60,772 bases of DNA from Ameyamaea chiangmaiensis (GCF_013376175.1 NZ_JABXXR010000003.1:1-60772); one strand, 5' to 3'. Shown: positions 27,202-38,263, numbered from the stretch's first letter. Translations and numbers: made by a program. The notes: generated by a model not told the origin, from the letters alone.

Positions 27202-27573
27202 ATGCCGACCATCAATCAGCTGATCGCCAACGGACGCGAGCCGGCGGCCAAGCGCAACAAGGTGCCGGCCCTTCAGGGCTGTCCGCAGAAGCGCGGCGTC
27301 TGCACGCGCGTCTACACGACGACTCCGAAGAAGCCGAACTCGGCGCTCCGTAAGGTGGCGAAGGTTCGTCTGACCAACGGCTACGAAGTCGTGAGCTACA
27401 TCCCCGGCGAGGGGCACAATCTGCAGGAGCACTCCGTGGTTCTGATCCGTGGCGGTCGCGTCAAGGATCTTCCGGGCGTGCGCTACCACATTCTGCGCGG
27501 CGTGCTCGATACCCAGGGTATTGCCAAGCGTCGTCAGCGCCGTTCGCTCTACGGCGCGAAGCGTCCGAAGTAA
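27202..27573 (+). CDS. rpsL: 30S ribosomal protein S12
   Basis: S12 (123 residues) sits at the decoding centre. The start MPTINQLI at the ATG at 27202 has AAAGG upstream. The loops where streptomycin-resistance changes arise ([12 protein letters not shown] and [11 protein letters not shown]) have the usual sensitive-type lysines. It is the first gene after the promoter at 26963 and is followed by rpsG after 13 bases. Confidence 0.98.
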   Translation: MPTINQLIANGREPAAKRNKVPALQGCPQKRGVCTRVYTTTPKKPNSALRKVAKVRLTNGYEVVSYIPGEGHNLQEHSVVLIRGGRVKDLPGVRYHILRGVLDTQGIAKRRQRRSLYGAKRPK

Positions 27574-27586
27574 GGGATACCGAGTT

Positions 27587-28063
27587 ATGAGTCGTCGTCA
27601 TCGCGCCGTGAAGCGCGAGATTCTTCCCGATCCCAAATTTGGGGACGTCGTGATCACGCGTTTCATGAACGCGCTGATGTATGATGGCAAGAAGTCCACT
27701 GCCGAAGGCATCGTCTACGGTGCGCTCGACGTTCTGCGTCGTCGTGGTGGTGCTTCCGCTGATCCGGTCGCTATGTTCCATGCGGCGCTGGACAATGTGA
27801 AGCCGGCCGTCGAGGTGCGTTCGCGTCGCGTCGGCGGTGCAACGTATCAGGTCCCGGTCGAGGTTCGCACCGAGCGTCGTCAGGCGCTGGCGATCCGCTG
27901 GTTGATCGATGCGTCGCGCAAGCGTGGCGAAAACACGATGCAGGACCGTCTGTCCAACGAACTGATGGACGCGGTCAATAATCGTGGTTCCGCCGTCAAG
28001 AAGCGCGAAGACACGCACCGTATGGCCGAAGCCAACAAGGCTTTCAGCCACTACCGCTGGTAA
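27587..28063 (+). CDS. rpsG: 30S ribosomal protein S7
   Basis: S7 (158 residues) starts assembly of the 30S head. The ATG at 27587 ([20 protein letters not shown]) is the family start. In most proteobacteria fusA (EF-G) follows directly; here the next gene, after 93 bases, is tuf. Confidence 0.98.
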   Translation: MSRRHRAVKREILPDPKFGDVVITRFMNALMYDGKKSTAEGIVYGALDVLRRRGGASADPVAMFHAALDNVKPAVEVRSRRVGGATYQVPVEVRTERRQALAIRWLIDASRKRGENTMQDRLSNELMDAVNNRGSAVKKREDTHRMAEANKAFSHYRW

Positions 28064-28156
28064 TGGTGTCGTGTCGGCCGGTTTCGGTCGGCGCGAGCCA
28101 AGATTGAGAATTCACAACCGCATCCTGGTCGCTGACCAAGGTAACGGAGAGAGACG

Positions 28157-29347
28157 ATGGCAAAGGCTAAATTCGAGCGGACGAAGCCGCACTGCAATAT
28201 CGGCACGATTGGTCACGTCGACCACGGCAAGACCTCGCTGACCGCCGCGATCACCAAGACGCTGGCCAAGACCGGCGGCGCGACCTTCAAGGCGTATGAC
28301 CAGATCGATGCGGCGCCGGAAGAGCGCGCTCGTGGCATCACGATCTCGACCGCGCACGTCGAGTACGAGACGGCGAAGCGCCACTACGCGCACGTCGACT
28401 GCCCGGGTCACGCTGACTACGTGAAGAACATGATCACCGGTGCGGCGCAGATGGACGGCGCGATCCTGGTCGTGTCGGCCGCTGACGGCCCGATGCCCCA
28501 GACCCGTGAGCACATTCTGCTGGCCCGTCAGGTTGGCGTTCCGGCCCTGGTCGTGTTCCTGAACAAGGTCGATCAGGTTGACGATCCGGAGCTGCTCGAG
28601 CTGGTCGAGATGGAAGTCCGCGAGCTTCTGTCGTCCTACCAGTTCCCCGGCGACGATATCCCCATCGTCAAGGGCTCGGCTCTTGTGACGCTCGAAGAGG
28701 GCGATCCTGAAGTCGGCGAGAACCGCGTTCTTGAGCTGATGGCGGCGGTTGACGACTACATCCCGCAGCCGGAGCGTCCGGTTGACCGTCCGTTCCTGAT
28801 GCCGATCGAAGACGTGTTCTCGATCTCGGGTCGTGGCACCGTGGTGACCGGCCGTGTCGAGCGTGGCGTCGTCAATGTCGGTGACGAAGTGGAAATCGTG
28901 GGCCTGCGCGCGACCGTCAAGACGACCGTGACCGGCGTTGAGATGTTCCGCAAGCTGCTTGATCGTGGAGAGGCCGGCGACAACATCGGTGCGCTGGTGC
29001 GCGGCACGAAGCGTGAAGACGTCGAGCGTGGTCAGGTTCTGGCCAAGCCGGGCTCCATCACGCCGCACAAGAAGTTCAAGGCGGAAGCCTACATCCTGAC
29101 GAAGGAAGAGGGTGGCCGTCACACGCCGTTCTTCACCAACTATCGTCCGCAGTTCTACTTCCGCACGACCGACGTCACGGGCGTCGTCCATCTGCCGGAA
29201 GGCACGGAAATGGTGATGCCGGGCGACAACATTTCGATGGATGTCGAGCTGATCGCCCCGATCGCCATGGATGAAGGCCTGCGCTTCGCGATCCGCGAAG
29301 GCGGCCGCACGGTTGGCGCCGGCGTGGTGGCTTCCATCACCGAGTAA
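28157..29347 (+). CDS. tuf: Elongation factor Tu
   Basis: EF-Tu (396 residues) brings aminoacyl-tRNA to the ribosome. All G motifs are intact: [15 protein letters not shown] (G1), RGITI (G2), DCPGHADY (G3), NKVDQVD (G4) and GSAL (G5), followed by domains 2 and 3. It follows rpsG without fusA in between and ends at a strong terminator. Whether a second tuf copy exists cannot be seen here. Confidence 0.99.
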   Translation: MAKAKFERTKPHCNIGTIGHVDHGKTSLTAAITKTLAKTGGATFKAYDQIDAAPEERARGITISTAHVEYETAKRHYAHVDCPGHADYVKNMITGAAQMDGAILVVSAADGPMPQTREHILLARQVGVPALVVFLNKVDQVDDPELLELVEMEVRELLSSYQFPGDDIPIVKGSALVTLEEGDPEVGENRVLELMAAVDDYIPQPERPVDRPFLMPIEDVFSISGRGTVVTGRVERGVVNVGDEVEIVGLRATVKTTVTGVEMFRKLLDRGEAGDNIGALVRGTKREDVERGQVLAKPGSITPHKKFKAEAYILTKEEGGRHTPFFTNYRPQFYFRTTDVTGVVHLPEGTEMVMPGDNISMDVELIAPIAMDEGLRFAIREGGRTVGAGVVASITE

Positions 29348-29375
29348 AACGGGTCACACGGCCCGGAACTGGCGG

Positions 29376-29408
29376 CCCCGGCCGGAGCAATCCGGCCGGG
29401 GTCTGCTT
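29376..29408 (+). terminator. Intrinsic terminator after tuf
   Basis: An 11-base-pair GC stem (CCCCGGCCGGA / TCCGGCCGGGG) with a GCAA tetraloop is followed by TCTGCTTT. The U-run is broken, so read-through into the S10 operon is likely in part; I see no strong promoter between it and rpsJ. Confidence 0.75.
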
Positions 29409-29472
29409 TAGCGGTCGGGACAGTACCCCCAGTTATCGCTGGCAGACCCAGCACAGTTGGACTGAACAGAAG

Positions 29473-29781
29473 ATGGACAACCAGAACATCCGCATTCGCC
29501 TGAAGGCATATGATCACCGCGTGCTGGATAACAGCACGAAGGAGATCGTGAACACGGCGAAGCGTACGGGTGCGCGGGTTCGGGGTCCTATCCCGCTGCC
29601 GACGCATATCGAACGGTTCACGGTGAACCGCTCACCCCACGTGGACAAGAAAAGCCGCGAGCAGTTCGAGATTCGGACTCATCGCCGCCTGCTCGACATC
29701 GTCGAGCCAACGCCGCAAACCGTGGACGCCCTCATGAAGCTCGACCTCGCCGCTGGCGTGGATGTCGAGATCAAACTCTAA
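29473..29781 (+). CDS. rpsJ: 30S ribosomal protein S10
   Basis: S10 (102 residues) is a 30S head protein and NusB partner in antitermination. Motifs are [14 protein letters not shown] and RTHRRLLDI. It is the first gene of the S10 operon, 125 bases after tuf. Confidence 0.98.
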   Translation: MDNQNIRIRLKAYDHRVLDNSTKEIVNTAKRTGARVRGPIPLPTHIERFTVNRSPHVDKKSREQFEIRTHRRLLDIVEPTPQTVDALMKLDLAAGVDVEIKL

Positions 29782-29791
29782 GGTCCAGACG

Positions 29792-30475
29792 ATGCGCACC
29801 GGATTGATCGCAAAGAAGCTGGGTATGACCCGGCTTTTCAAGGAAGACGGCACACATGTGCCGGTCACTGTCCTGCATCTCGATAATGTGCAGGTGGTCG
29901 ATGCCCGTACTCAGGAGCGCGACGGCTACACCGCCGTGCAGCTGGGTATCAGCAACGCCAAGGTGAAGAATGTCTCCAAGCCGAACCGCGGCCATTTTGC
30001 CCGCGTGAAGGTGGAGCCCAAAAAGAACCTGGTTGAGTTCCGCGTCGCCGACGACGCCCTGCTTGAGCCCGGCGCAACCGTGACGGCGGCCCATTTCGTG
30101 GTCGGCCAGAAGGTTGACGTGACCGGCACCAGCAAGGGTAAGGGCTTCGCGGGCGCGATGAAGCGCTGGAACTTCGCCGGTCTCGAAGCCTCGCACGGTG
30201 TCTCGGTTTCGCACCGTTCGCATGGTTCGACCGGTAACCGCCAGGATCCGGGCAAGACCTTCAAGAACAAGAAGATGGCAGGCCATCTCGGTTCTGAGCG
30301 TGTGACCACGCTGAACCTCGAGATCGCGGCTGTCGACGTTGACAAGAACCTGATCATGGTGCGCGGCTCGATCCCGGGCGGCAAGAATGGTCTCGTTCTG
30401 GTTCGGGATGCGATCAAGAAGGCCCGTCATGCCGAGGCGCCGTATCCGGCGGCTCTGGCAGCGGCTGCGGGCTGA
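29792..30475 (+). CDS. rplC: 50S ribosomal protein L3
   Basis: L3 (227 residues) reaches towards the peptidyl-transferase centre. The family start [16 protein letters not shown] is at the ATG at 29792. The glutamine-containing loop [19 protein letters not shown], usually methylated by PrmB, is intact. Confidence 0.97.
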   Translation: MRTGLIAKKLGMTRLFKEDGTHVPVTVLHLDNVQVVDARTQERDGYTAVQLGISNAKVKNVSKPNRGHFARVKVEPKKNLVEFRVADDALLEPGATVTAAHFVVGQKVDVTGTSKGKGFAGAMKRWNFAGLEASHGVSVSHRSHGSTGNRQDPGKTFKNKKMAGHLGSERVTTLNLEIAAVDVDKNLIMVRGSIPGGKNGLVLVRDAIKKARHAEAPYPAALAAAAG

Positions 30476-30485
30476 GGTGCGGGTT

Positions 30486-31100
30486 ATGGATTACGATATC
30501 AAGACCCTCGACAATGGCAGCGCAGGCACGGCCACGCTGCCGGACGAGATTTTCGGAGCAACTCCGCGTGCCGACATCATGGCGCGCGTCGTTCACTGGC
30601 AGCTCGCCAAGCGCCGTGCCGGCACCCACAAGGTGAAGGGCATGGGGGAGGTCTCCGGGACGACCAAGAAGCCCTACAAGCAGAAGGGCACGGGCTCGGC
30701 CCGTCAGGGTTCGCTGCGCGCGCCGCAGTTCCGGACCGGTGGCGCCGTGCATGGCCCGGTCGTGCGTGACCATGGCTATGACCTTCCGAAGAAGGTTCGT
30801 CGCCTCGGTCTGATCTCGGCCCTGTCGCAGAAGGCGGCGGATGGCAAGCTTATCGTGCTCGACGCTGCGTCAGGTGCGACGAAGACTGCCGATCTCGCGG
30901 CGAAGCTGAAGGTGCTGGGCTGGACATCGGCGCTGATCGTCGACGCGACGGTGGACGAGCAGTTCAGCCGTGCGGCACGCAACCTGCCGAAGATCGACGT
31001 TCTGCCGACGGTGGGCGCGAATGTGTATGACATCCTCAACCACGAGGTGCTGGTGATCACCCGCGCCGGGGTCGAGGGCCTGAAGGAGCGCCTGGCATGA
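30486..31100 (+). CDS. rplD: 50S ribosomal protein L4
   Basis: L4 (204 residues) lines the exit tunnel and in E. coli also represses the S10 operon. The tunnel loop ([22 protein letters not shown]) is present. Its stop overlaps the rplW start as ATGA. Confidence 0.97.
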   Translation: MDYDIKTLDNGSAGTATLPDEIFGATPRADIMARVVHWQLAKRRAGTHKVKGMGEVSGTTKKPYKQKGTGSARQGSLRAPQFRTGGAVHGPVVRDHGYDLPKKVRRLGLISALSQKAADGKLIVLDAASGATKTADLAAKLKVLGWTSALIVDATVDEQFSRAARNLPKIDVLPTVGANVYDILNHEVLVITRAGVEGLKERLA

Positions 31101-31432
31101 CCAACGTGCTTGCAATCCGTCGCAAGGCGGAGCGGCTGTCGCGTGAGGCGATGTATGACATCGTTCGCGCGCCGCTGATCACGGAGAAGGCGACGGCCCT
31201 CTCCGAAAAGAACCAGGTGGTCTTCAAGGTTGCGATCGACGCGACCAAGCCGGAGATCAAGGTCGCGGTTGAGACCCTGTTCGGTGTGAAGGTCCTGGGC
31301 GTGAATACGCTTGTCCAGAAGGGCAAGACGAAGCGCTTCAAGGGCCGTCCCGGCCAGCGTTCCGACATCAAGAAGGCGTTTGTTCAGCTTGCCGAAGGTC
31401 AGTCGATCGACCTGACCGCGAAGCTGGGCTGA
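31097..31432 (+). CDS. rplW: 50S ribosomal protein L23
   Basis: L23 (111 residues) is the docking site for trigger factor and SRP at the tunnel exit. The core begins at [14 protein letters not shown]; the 18 residues before it are a basic extension, and the next ATG (31148) would remove it. The four-base overlap with rplD favours the longer form. Confidence 0.96.
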   Translation: MTNVLAIRRKAERLSREAMYDIVRAPLITEKATALSEKNQVVFKVAIDATKPEIKVAVETLFGVKVLGVNTLVQKGKTKRFKGRPGQRSDIKKAFVQLAEGQSIDLTAKLG

Positions 31433-31448
31433 CGCGGGATAGGACACC

Positions 31449-32279
31449 ATGGCACTCAAGCACTTTAATCCCGTTACGCCGAGCCTGCGCGGAACGGTTC
31501 TGATCGATCGGTCGGAACTGTGGAAGGGCAAGCCTGTCAAGCAGCTGACCGAGGGCAAGAACAAGTCCGGCGGCCGTAACAATCACGGTCGCACGACGTC
31601 GCGCTTTCGTGGCGGTGGTCACAAGCAGTCGTATCGTTACGTCGACTTCAAGCGTCGCAAGTTCGACGTGGTCGGCACTGTCGAACGGCTGGAATACGAT
31701 CCGAACCGCACGGCCTTCATCGCGCTGATCAAGTATGAGGACGGCGAGCTGTCCTACATCCTGGCACCCCAGCGTCTGAAGGCGGGCGACCAGGTTGTCG
31801 CCGGCCAGCGCGTCGACATCAAGCCGGGCAACGCTATGCCGTTGTCGGCCATTCCCGTCGGCACGATCTTGCACAACATCGAGCTCAAGCAGGGCGCCGG
31901 TGGCAAAATTGCGCGTTCGGCTGGCACCTACTGCCAGCTGGTGGGCAAGGACTCCGGCTACGCACAGATCAAGCTGCAGTCGGGCGAGTTGCGCGTTGTG
32001 CGCGGTGAGTGCATGGCGACCGTGGGCGCCGTGTCCAACCCGGACAACATGAACCAGCATATGGGCAAGGCCGGCCGTTCGCGCTGGCTGGGCCGTCGTC
32101 CGCACAACCGAGGCGTCGTCATGAACCCGGTCGACCATCCGCACGGTGGCGGTGAAGGCCGTACGTCGGGCGGCCGTCATCCGGTCACGCCATGGGGTAA
32201 GCCGACGAAGGGTTACAAGACCCGCGTCAACAAGAAGACGGACAGCTTGATCATCCGTCGCCGCAAGACCGGCAAGTAA
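31449..32279 (+). CDS. rplB: 50S ribosomal protein L2
   Basis: L2 (276 residues) is needed for subunit joining and peptide-bond formation. The conserved C-terminal [21 protein letters not shown] loop, with its essential histidine, is intact. Confidence 0.98.
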   Translation: MALKHFNPVTPSLRGTVLIDRSELWKGKPVKQLTEGKNKSGGRNNHGRTTSRFRGGGHKQSYRYVDFKRRKFDVVGTVERLEYDPNRTAFIALIKYEDGELSYILAPQRLKAGDQVVAGQRVDIKPGNAMPLSAIPVGTILHNIELKQGAGGKIARSAGTYCQLVGKDSGYAQIKLQSGELRVVRGECMATVGAVSNPDNMNQHMGKAGRSRWLGRRPHNRGVVMNPVDHPHGGGEGRTSGGRHPVTPWGKPTKGYKTRVNKKTDSLIIRRRKTGK

Positions 32280-32290
32280 GGGGCACAGAG

Positions 32291-32569
32291 ATGGCACGTT
32301 CCGTCTGGAAGGGACCGTTCGTTGACGGGTTCCTTTTCAAAAAGGCCGAAGCCTCCCGCGCTTCCGGTCGCAACGAGGTGATCAAGATCTGGTCGCGTCG
32401 TTCCACGATCCTGCCGCAGTTCGTCGGTCTGACGTTCGGCGTCTATAACGGTCACAAATTCCTGCCGGTGCAGGTCACCGAGAACATGGTCGGACACAAG
32501 TTCGGCGAGTTCTCACCGACCCGCACCTTCACCGGCCATGCGTCGGACAAGAAGTCGAAGCGGGGCTGA
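32291..32569 (+). CDS. rpsS: 30S ribosomal protein S19
   Basis: S19 (92 residues) is a 30S head protein that contacts 23S rRNA in bridge B1a. It is full length ([31 protein letters not shown]) and followed by rplV after two bases. Confidence 0.98.
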   Translation: MARSVWKGPFVDGFLFKKAEASRASGRNEVIKIWSRRSTILPQFVGLTFGVYNGHKFLPVQVTENMVGHKFGEFSPTRTFTGHASDKKSKRG

Positions 32570-32571
32570 TC

Positions 32572-32982
32572 ATGAGCAAGCCGAAGCATCCGCGCACGCT
32601 CGCGGAAACCGAAGCGCAGGCCGTGACGCGCAATATCCGCGTCAGCCCGCGCAAGCTGAACCTGGTTGCCGGTCTGATTCGCAACAAGCCTGCCTCGCAG
32701 GCCGTCGCGACGCTGACCTTCTCCAAGCGTCGCATCGCCCAGCAAGTCAAGAAGACCCTGGAGAGCGCGATCGCGAACGCGGAGAACAACCATCAGCTCG
32801 ACGTCGACCAGCTCGTGGTCAAGACGGCCGAGGTTGGCAAGTCCATCGTCATGCGCCGTTTCCATGCGCGTGGCCGTGGCCGGTCGGCGCGCGTCGAGAA
32901 GTTCTTCAGTCATCTGAAGATCGTCGTCGCCGAGCGCGCGCCCGAAGCCGAAGCACCCTCGACCGAGCAGAAGGCGGCCTGA
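32572..32982 (+). CDS. rplV: 50S ribosomal protein L22
   Basis: L22 (136 residues) extends a hairpin into the exit tunnel ([18 protein letters not shown]). The last 15 or so residues form an acidic/alanine-rich tail ([13 protein letters not shown]) longer than in enteric bacteria. Confidence 0.97.
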   Translation: MSKPKHPRTLAETEAQAVTRNIRVSPRKLNLVAGLIRNKPASQAVATLTFSKRRIAQQVKKTLESAIANAENNHQLDVDQLVVKTAEVGKSIVMRRFHARGRGRSARVEKFFSHLKIVVAERAPEAEAPSTEQKAA

Positions 32983-32985
32983 TCC

Positions 32986-33663
32986 ATGGGACACAAAGTC
33001 AATCCTGTCGGGCTTCGTCTCGGCGTCAATCGCACCTGGGACAGCCGCTGGTATGCCGGTGCGGACTATGCCCGTCTGCTGCATGATGACCTGAAGCTGC
33101 GTTCGCACCTGCGTCGCAAGCTTTCTGGTGCTGGTGTGTCGCGCGTGGTCATCGAGCGCCCGGCCAAGAAGCCGCGCGTGACGATCTACGCTGCACGCCC
33201 TGGCGTTGTCATCGGCAAGAAGGGTCAGGATATCGACGCGCTCCGCAAGGAGCTGACGCGCATGGCCAAGGCCGACGTCGCGCTGAACATCGTCGAGATC
33301 CGCAAGCCCGAGATCGATGCGACCCTGGTCGCCGAGAACATCGCGCAGCAGCTCGAGCGTCGAGTCGCCTTCCGTCGCGCCATGAAGCGTGCGGTTCAGT
33401 CGGCAATGCGTCTGGGTGCGCAGGGGATCCGGATCAACTGCAGTGGCCGTCTGGGTGGTGCCGAGATCGCCCGTGTCGAGTGGTATCGCGAAGGCCGCGT
33501 GCCTTTGCACACGCTGCGCGCCGACATCGATTACGGTGTCGCGACGGCGAAGACCACCTACGGCACGTGTGGCGTGAAGGTTTGGATCTTCAAGGGCGAA
33601 ATTCTTGCCCATGACCCGTTGGCGCAGGATCGTCGCGCTGCCGAGCAGGCTCCGCAGCGCTAA
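32986..33663 (+). CDS. rpsC: 30S ribosomal protein S3
   Basis: S3 (225 residues) lines the mRNA entry channel and has a KH domain ([17 protein letters not shown]) followed by the C-terminal S3 domain ([26 protein letters not shown]). Tightly spaced after rplV (3 bases). Confidence 0.98.
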   Translation: MGHKVNPVGLRLGVNRTWDSRWYAGADYARLLHDDLKLRSHLRRKLSGAGVSRVVIERPAKKPRVTIYAARPGVVIGKKGQDIDALRKELTRMAKADVALNIVEIRKPEIDATLVAENIAQQLERRVAFRRAMKRAVQSAMRLGAQGIRINCSGRLGGAEIARVEWYREGRVPLHTLRADIDYGVATAKTTYGTCGVKVWIFKGEILAHDPLAQDRRAAEQAPQR

Positions 33664-33691
33664 GCTGCAGGACTGGTCACTGGACGCTAGG

Positions 33692-33705
33692 GCGCCGCGC
33701 GGCGC
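33692..33705. repeat. 14-base perfect palindrome between rpsC and rplP
   Basis: GCGCCGCGCGGCGC lies in the 57-base gap before rplP. As RNA it could only fold as a tight or intermolecular helix. It has no U-run; its meaning is unknown. Confidence 0.4.
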
Positions 33706-33720
33706 AGAGGATACAGGACA

Positions 33721-34137
33721 ATGCTTTCTCCGAAGCGGACGAAATTCCGCAAGGCCCACAAGGGCCGCATTCATGGGCTGGCGAAGGGCGGCACGACACT
33801 GAACTTCGGTGCGTTCGGCCTGAAGGCCCTTGAGCCAGAGCGCATCACCGCGCGACAGATCGAGGCGTCGCGCCGGGCCATCACCCGCGCGATGAAGCGT
33901 GCCGGTCGCGTGTGGATTCGTATCTTTCCCGACCTTCCGGTCTCGACAAAGCCTGCAGAAGTGCGTATGGGCTCCGGCAAGGGATCTCCGGAATATTGGG
34001 TGGCACGGGTCAAGCCCGGCCGCATCCTGTTCGAGATCGAAGGCGTGCCGCCGGAAGTCGCCAAGGAAGCCTTGACCTTGGGTGCCGCGAAGCTGCCGAT
34101 CAAGACGAAATTCGTTACCCGTGTCGGGGAGGCGTAA
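33721..34137 (+). CDS. rplP: 50S ribosomal protein L16
   Basis: L16 (138 residues) organises the A-site region of the 50S subunit. Motifs are [15 protein letters not shown] and [18 protein letters not shown]. The ATG at 33721 follows GAGG-AT-rich sequence; rpmC begins one base after its stop. Confidence 0.98.
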   Translation: MLSPKRTKFRKAHKGRIHGLAKGGTTLNFGAFGLKALEPERITARQIEASRRAITRAMKRAGRVWIRIFPDLPVSTKPAEVRMGSGKGSPEYWVARVKPGRILFEIEGVPPEVAKEALTLGAAKLPIKTKFVTRVGEA

Positions 34138-34138
34138 G

Positions 34139-34378
34139 ATGGCTGAGGCATACAAGCCGGCTGATCTGCGTGCCAAGACCGCGGACGAATTGCAGGCGCT
34201 GCTGCTGGAGCTGAAGCGTGAGCAGTTCAATCTGCGGTTCCAGAGCGCGACTGGTCAGACCGAAGGACAGAGCCGGGTTCGCGTGGTGCGCCGCGCCATC
34301 GCCCGGGTCAAGACTCTCGCGGCGCAGGCCGTGGCAAAGAATACCGCGGGCGCCACTGCGCCTGCGGCTAAATCGTAA
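34139..34378 (+). CDS. rpmC: 50S ribosomal protein L29
   Basis: L29 (79 residues) lies at the tunnel exit. The core is [26 protein letters not shown]; an alanine-rich tail of about 15 residues makes it longer than the 63-residue E. coli protein. Confidence 0.97.
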   Translation: MAEAYKPADLRAKTADELQALLLELKREQFNLRFQSATGQTEGQSRVRVVRRAIARVKTLAAQAVAKNTAGATAPAAKS

Positions 34379-34391
34379 GGAGTTCGGGACG

Positions 34392-34664
34392 ATGCCAAAG
34401 CGCGTCCTTACCGGGCGCGTGACGTCGGACAAGATGGACAAGACGGTGACCGTCCTTGTCGATCGCCGCGTCATGCATCCGCTTTATAAGAAGTTCATCC
34501 GCCGCTCGAAGAAGTATGCGGCTCATGATGAACTGAACGAGTGCAAGATCGGGGATATGGTGCGCATCGAAGAATGCACGCCGATTTCAAAGCGCAAGAC
34601 CTGGACCGTCGTCGCACGCAATGGCTCGACCATTGGCGCTGACGCAGTCGGCGTCGAAGCGTAA
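34392..34664 (+). CDS. rpsQ: 30S ribosomal protein S17
   Basis: S17 (90 residues) is a primary 16S rRNA-binding OB-fold protein. The family start [21 protein letters not shown] is at the ATG at 34392; the motif [13 protein letters not shown] is conserved. Confidence 0.97.
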   Translation: MPKRVLTGRVTSDKMDKTVTVLVDRRVMHPLYKKFIRRSKKYAAHDELNECKIGDMVRIEECTPISKRKTWTVVARNGSTIGADAVGVEA

Positions 34665-34679
34665 GAGGGGCATTAGAGA

Positions 34680-35048
34680 ATGATCCATCCCGAGACCAAC
34701 CTCGACGTCGCCGATAACTCGGGTGCGCGTCAGGTGCAGTGCATCAAGGTGCTGGGCGGTTCCAAGCGGAAGACTGCCTCGGTCGGCGACGTGATCGTCG
34801 TGTCCGTCAAGGAAGCGATCCCCCGTGGCAAGGTAAAGAAGGGTGATGTCCATCAGGCCGTCATCGTTCGTACGTCCTACCCGGTTCGCCGCCCCGATGG
34901 TTCGGCCATCCGTTTCGACAAGAACGCAGCCGTGCTGATCAATAAGCAGCAGGAGCCGATTGGCACGCGTATCTTTGGCCCGGTCGTCCGTGAACTGCGC
35001 GCGCGCAAGTTCATGAAGATCATCTCGCTGGCGCCGGAGGTGCTGTGA
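34680..35048 (+). CDS. rplN: 50S ribosomal protein L14
   Basis: L14 (122 residues) lies at the subunit interface and is the target of the silencing factor RsfS. Full length ([20 protein letters not shown]). Its TGA shares one base with the rplX ATG (TGATG). Confidence 0.98.
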   Translation: MIHPETNLDVADNSGARQVQCIKVLGGSKRKTASVGDVIVVSVKEAIPRGKVKKGDVHQAVIVRTSYPVRRPDGSAIRFDKNAAVLINKQQEPIGTRIFGPVVRELRARKFMKIISLAPEVL

Positions 35049-35368
35049 TGGCTGCGCGAATCAAGAAAGGCGACCAGGTCGTCGTCGTGACGGGTTCCTC
35101 CAAGGGAACGCAGGGAGAGGTGCTGGCCGTCCTGCCGAAGGATGACCGCGCTGTGGTGCGTGGTGTTGCCGTGGCCAAGCGTCACACGAAGCCCGGCCGC
35201 ATGGGTCAGGAAGGTGGGATCATCGAGCGTGAGGCATCGGTGCACCTGTCGAACCTGAAGCTCGTTGACCCCAAGAGTGGCAAGCCGACGCGCGTTGGTT
35301 TCCGTGTGCTCGAGGACGGTCGTAAGGTCCGCGTCGCCAAGGCGACCGGCGAAGTCATCGAAGGCTGA
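35048..35368 (+). CDS. rplX: 50S ribosomal protein L24
   Basis: L24 (106 residues) starts 50S assembly. It carries a KOW motif ([20 protein letters not shown]). I chose the ATG at 35048, which overlaps the rplN stop, over a GTG one codon upstream. Confidence 0.97.
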   Translation: MAARIKKGDQVVVVTGSSKGTQGEVLAVLPKDDRAVVRGVAVAKRHTKPGRMGQEGGIIEREASVHLSNLKLVDPKSGKPTRVGFRVLEDGRKVRVAKATGEVIEG

Positions 35369-35378
35369 GGAGGCGGGG

Positions 35379-35948
35379 ATGTCTGACTCAACGGTTGGCC
35401 GGCCGACGCCCCGGCTGCACAAGCTGTACCAGGACGAGCTGCGCGCGAAATTGCGCGAGCAGTTTGCCTACACCAACGAGATGCAGGTTCCGCGCCTCGA
35501 GAAGATCGTGATCAACATGGGCGTGGGCGAAGCTGCCGGCGACCAGAAGAAGCTCGACACCGCGGTGGCGGAGCTGACGTTGATTGCAGGTCAGAAGCCT
35601 GTCAAGACGGTCGCGAAGAAGGCGATCGCCGGCTTCAAGATTCGCGAAGGTCTGCCGATCGGCTGCAAGGTGACGCTGCGTCGCGCGCAGATGTACGAAT
35701 TCCTGGATCGCCTGGTCACGATCGCGATGCCGCGCATTCGCGATTTCCGTGGACTCCCGGCGAACAAGGGCTTCGACGGACGTGGCAATTTCGCGCTGGG
35801 TCTCAAGGAACAGATCGTGTTCCCGGAAATCGAGTACGATAAGGTCGACGACGTTCGCGGAATGGACATCATTTTCGTGACGTCCGCCAAGACCGATGCC
35901 GAGGCAAAGGCTCTTCTCAAGGCTTTTGACATGCCATTTGCCGCCTGA
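35379..35948 (+). CDS. rplE: 50S ribosomal protein L5
   Basis: L5 (189 residues) binds 5S rRNA and contacts the P-site tRNA. Motifs are [15 protein letters not shown] and [17 protein letters not shown]. Start ATG at 35379 after GGAGGCGGGG. A hairpin covers its stop codon. Confidence 0.98.
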   Translation: MSDSTVGRPTPRLHKLYQDELRAKLREQFAYTNEMQVPRLEKIVINMGVGEAAGDQKKLDTAVAELTLIAGQKPVKTVAKKAIAGFKIREGLPIGCKVTLRRAQMYEFLDRLVTIAMPRIRDFRGLPANKGFDGRGNFALGLKEQIVFPEIEYDKVDDVRGMDIIFVTSAKTDAEAKALLKAFDMPFAA

Positions 35949-35958
35949 AGCGGCAAAT
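35936..35958 (+). promoter_or_regulatory. Hairpin over the rplE stop codon
   Basis: ATTTGCCGC pairs perfectly with GCGGCAAAT around CTGAA, which contains the TGA of rplE. It opens the 105-base rplE-rpsN gap, one of the widest in this part of the operon. No U-run follows. It may be a processing or stability element; there is no direct evidence. Confidence 0.35.
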
Positions 35959-36053
35959 TAGGGCTTTCGCCCGGTGGTCGAAAGACTTTATAGACACGTT
36001 GTTTGGAAAACCGTTGGGACTGGCCCGACAGGTTCCGGAGGATAGATACAGGC

Positions 36054-36359
36054 ATGGCCAAGATCTCTGCCGTCAACCGCAACGATCGCCGTGAGCGCAT
36101 GGCGAAGCGGGACGAGGCAAAGCGGACCGCACTCAAGAACATCGTCATGGATCGCACCCTTCCTGTGGAAGAGCGGTTCGATGCGTCCTTGAAGCTGGCG
36201 GAGCTTCCGCGTAATGGCTCACGCGTTCGCGTGCGTCTTCGCTGCAAACTGACGGGTCGTCCCCGCGCCAACTACCGGAAGTTCCAGCTGTGCCGCGTGG
36301 CGCTGCGTGATCTGGCCTCGAACGGTCAGATTCCCGGTATGGTCAAATCGAGCTGGTAA
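36054..36359 (+). CDS. rpsN: 30S ribosomal protein S14
   Basis: S14 (101 residues) is the longer, zinc-free form without the CxxC pairs. Motif: [24 protein letters not shown] (in parts). ATG at 36054 with GGAGG upstream. Confidence 0.97.
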   Translation: MAKISAVNRNDRRERMAKRDEAKRTALKNIVMDRTLPVEERFDASLKLAELPRNGSRVRVRLRCKLTGRPRANYRKFQLCRVALRDLASNGQIPGMVKSSW

Positions 36360-36371
36360 GGCGGGTTTAAG

Positions 36372-36770
36372 ATGTCTCTTTCAGATCCGCTGGGTGATAT
36401 GCTCACCCGGATCCGCAACGCACAGCGCGCGCGTCATGCCGCCTGTGTTGCGCCCGCCTCGAAGCTGCGCGCGAATGTCCTCGAGGCTCTGCGCCGCGAG
36501 GGTTATATCCGCGGTTTCTCGCTTGAGGAAATCCGTAAGGGTGTCGCTCAGCTTCGCATTGAACTGAAGTACACGGACGGCGAGCCGGTCATCAAGGAAA
36601 TCCACCGCGTGTCCAAGCCGGGCCGTCGCGTGTATTCCAAGATCAAGGAATTGCCGCGGGTGTATGCCGGTCTCGGCGTGTCCATCCTGTCGACGCCGCG
36701 TGGCGTCCTCTCCGACGCCGAGGCGCGCGCTGCCAATGTTGGCGGCGAAGTCCTCTGCCGCGTCTTCTGA
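36372..36770 (+). CDS. rpsH: 30S ribosomal protein S8
   Basis: S8 (132 residues) binds helix 21 of 16S rRNA and in E. coli represses the spc operon. Full length, with [15 protein letters not shown] at the start and the conserved STPRGVLSD loop. Confidence 0.98.
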   Translation: MSLSDPLGDMLTRIRNAQRARHAACVAPASKLRANVLEALRREGYIRGFSLEEIRKGVAQLRIELKYTDGEPVIKEIHRVSKPGRRVYSKIKELPRVYAGLGVSILSTPRGVLSDAEARAANVGGEVLCRVF

Positions 36771-36780
36771 GGAGGGCGAT

Positions 36781-37314
36781 ATGTCACGAGTTGGTAAATA
36801 TCCGGTCGAACTGCCTGCCGGTGTGCAGGTGACGATCGTCGACGGAATCCTCAAGGCGACGGGTAAGCTCGGCGAGCTGCAGTTGCCTCTGTCGGACAAG
36901 GTCACGACGGAAATTCAGGACGGAAAGGTCTCGGTCACGCCGATTGGCGAGGACGCGCAGGCCCGGATGATGTGGGGCACGACCCGCGCTCTGGTCGCCA
37001 ATCTGGTGAAGGGGGTTTCCGAAGGATATTCGAAGACGCTCGAAATCACCGGAACGGGTTACCGTGCCGCGGTGCAGGGTTCCAACCTGGTGCTGAATCT
37101 CGGTTATTCGCACGATGTCGTGTATCCGATCCCGCAGGGGATCAAGATCACGACGCCCCGCCCGACGGCGGTGGTGGTCGAAGGAATCGACAAGCAGCGC
37201 GTGGGGCAGGTTGCCCTCGACATCCGCAGCTTCCGCAAGCCTGAGCCCTACAAGGGCAAGGGTGTCCGCTACGAGACGGAAGTCCTCCGTCGCAAGGAAG
37301 GCAAGAAGAAGTAA
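36781..37314 (+). CDS. rplF: 50S ribosomal protein L6
   Basis: L6 (177 residues) has two related RNA-binding domains; [15 protein letters not shown] starts the first and [13 protein letters not shown] lies near the end. Its TAA overlaps the rplR ATG by one base. Confidence 0.98.
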   Translation: MSRVGKYPVELPAGVQVTIVDGILKATGKLGELQLPLSDKVTTEIQDGKVSVTPIGEDAQARMMWGTTRALVANLVKGVSEGYSKTLEITGTGYRAAVQGSNLVLNLGYSHDVVYPIPQGIKITTPRPTAVVVEGIDKQRVGQVALDIRSFRKPEPYKGKGVRYETEVLRRKEGKKK

Positions 37315-37676
37315 TGAGCACGCAGCAGGATCTGCGGGAGCGCCGCCGCACGCGTCTGCGCTTCCAGCTTCGCCGCAAGAGCGGCGGGCGTCCGCGCCTG
37401 TCGGTGTTCCGGTCAGGCAAGAACATTTACGCTCAGGTGATCGACGACGCCGCAGGCGTGACGCTTGCGTCCGCCTCGACGCTCGACAAGTCGCTTCGCG
37501 AAGGTGGCAAGACGGGGGCGGACATCGCCGCAGCGTCGGCGGTCGGTAAGCTCGTTGCTGAGCGCGCGGTCGCGGCGGGTGTGTCGTTGGTTGTCTTCGA
37601 CCGCGGCTCGTATCTGTATCATGGGCGCGTCAAGGCCCTGGCGGAGGCTGCCCGCGAGGGCGGTCTCTCGTTCTGA
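37314..37676 (+). CDS. rplR: 50S ribosomal protein L18
   Basis: L18 (120 residues) carries 5S rRNA into the 50S subunit. Motifs: [20 protein letters not shown] and [19 protein letters not shown]. Start at 37314 in TAATG with rplF. Confidence 0.98.
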   Translation: MSTQQDLRERRRTRLRFQLRRKSGGRPRLSVFRSGKNIYAQVIDDAAGVTLASASTLDKSLREGGKTGADIAAASAVGKLVAERAVAAGVSLVVFDRGSYLYHGRVKALAEAAREGGLSF

Positions 37677-37693
37677 GCGGAAGGATCACGCAC

Positions 37694-38263
37694 ATGGCAC
37701 GTGAACCGAGAGAAGGCGGCCGAGGCGGCCGCGAGCAACGTGAGCGCGAGGACGATGGCCTCGTCGACAAGCTGGTAACGATCAATCGCGTTGCGAAAGT
37801 GGTCAAGGGCGGCCGTCGTTTTGCCTTTGCGGCCCTCGTTGTCGTCGGCGACCAGAAGGGCCGTGTCGGCTTTGGCGCCGGTAAGGCGCGTGAGGTGCCC
37901 GAGGCGATCCGCAAGGCAACAGAGCACGCGAAGCGTCACATGATCCGCGTCCCGATGAAGGAGGGTCGTACCCTTCATCACGACGTCGCTGGTCACTTTG
38001 GCGCGGGCAAGGTCATCCTGCGCGCGGCTGACGCCGGCACCGGAATCATCGCGGGCGGCCCGATGCGCGCCGTCTTCGAGAGCCTTGGCGTTAACGACGT
38101 TGTGGCGAAGTCACTCGGCACGCGGAACCCGCACAACATGGTCAAGGCGACGTTTGCCGCTCTGGAGCGTTGTGCGAGCCCGCGTCTGGTTGCCAATCGT
38201 CGTGGCAAGAAGGTGTCCGATATCCTTGGTAAGCGCGAAGCGGCGGAGGTGGCAGATGTCTGA
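37694..38263 (+). CDS. rpsE: 30S ribosomal protein S5
   Basis: S5 (189 residues) lies near the mRNA entry and helps fidelity. The N-terminal 20 residues are a charged extension; the core begins at [20 protein letters not shown]. Its last eight bases overlap rpmD. Confidence 0.98.
   Translation: MAREPREGGRGGREQREREDDGLVDKLVTINRVAKVVKGGRRFAFAALVVVGDQKGRVGFGAGKAREVPEAIRKATEHAKRHMIRVPMKEGRTLHHDVAGHFGAGKVILRAADAGTGIIAGGPMRAVFESLGVNDVVAKSLGTRNPHNMVKATFAALERCASPRLVANRRGKKVSDILGKREAAEVADV

Noticed and set aside
32452-34230. 592-residue open frame antisense to rpsS-rplP
   Set aside because: It crosses four ribosomal protein genes and has shadow-like composition.
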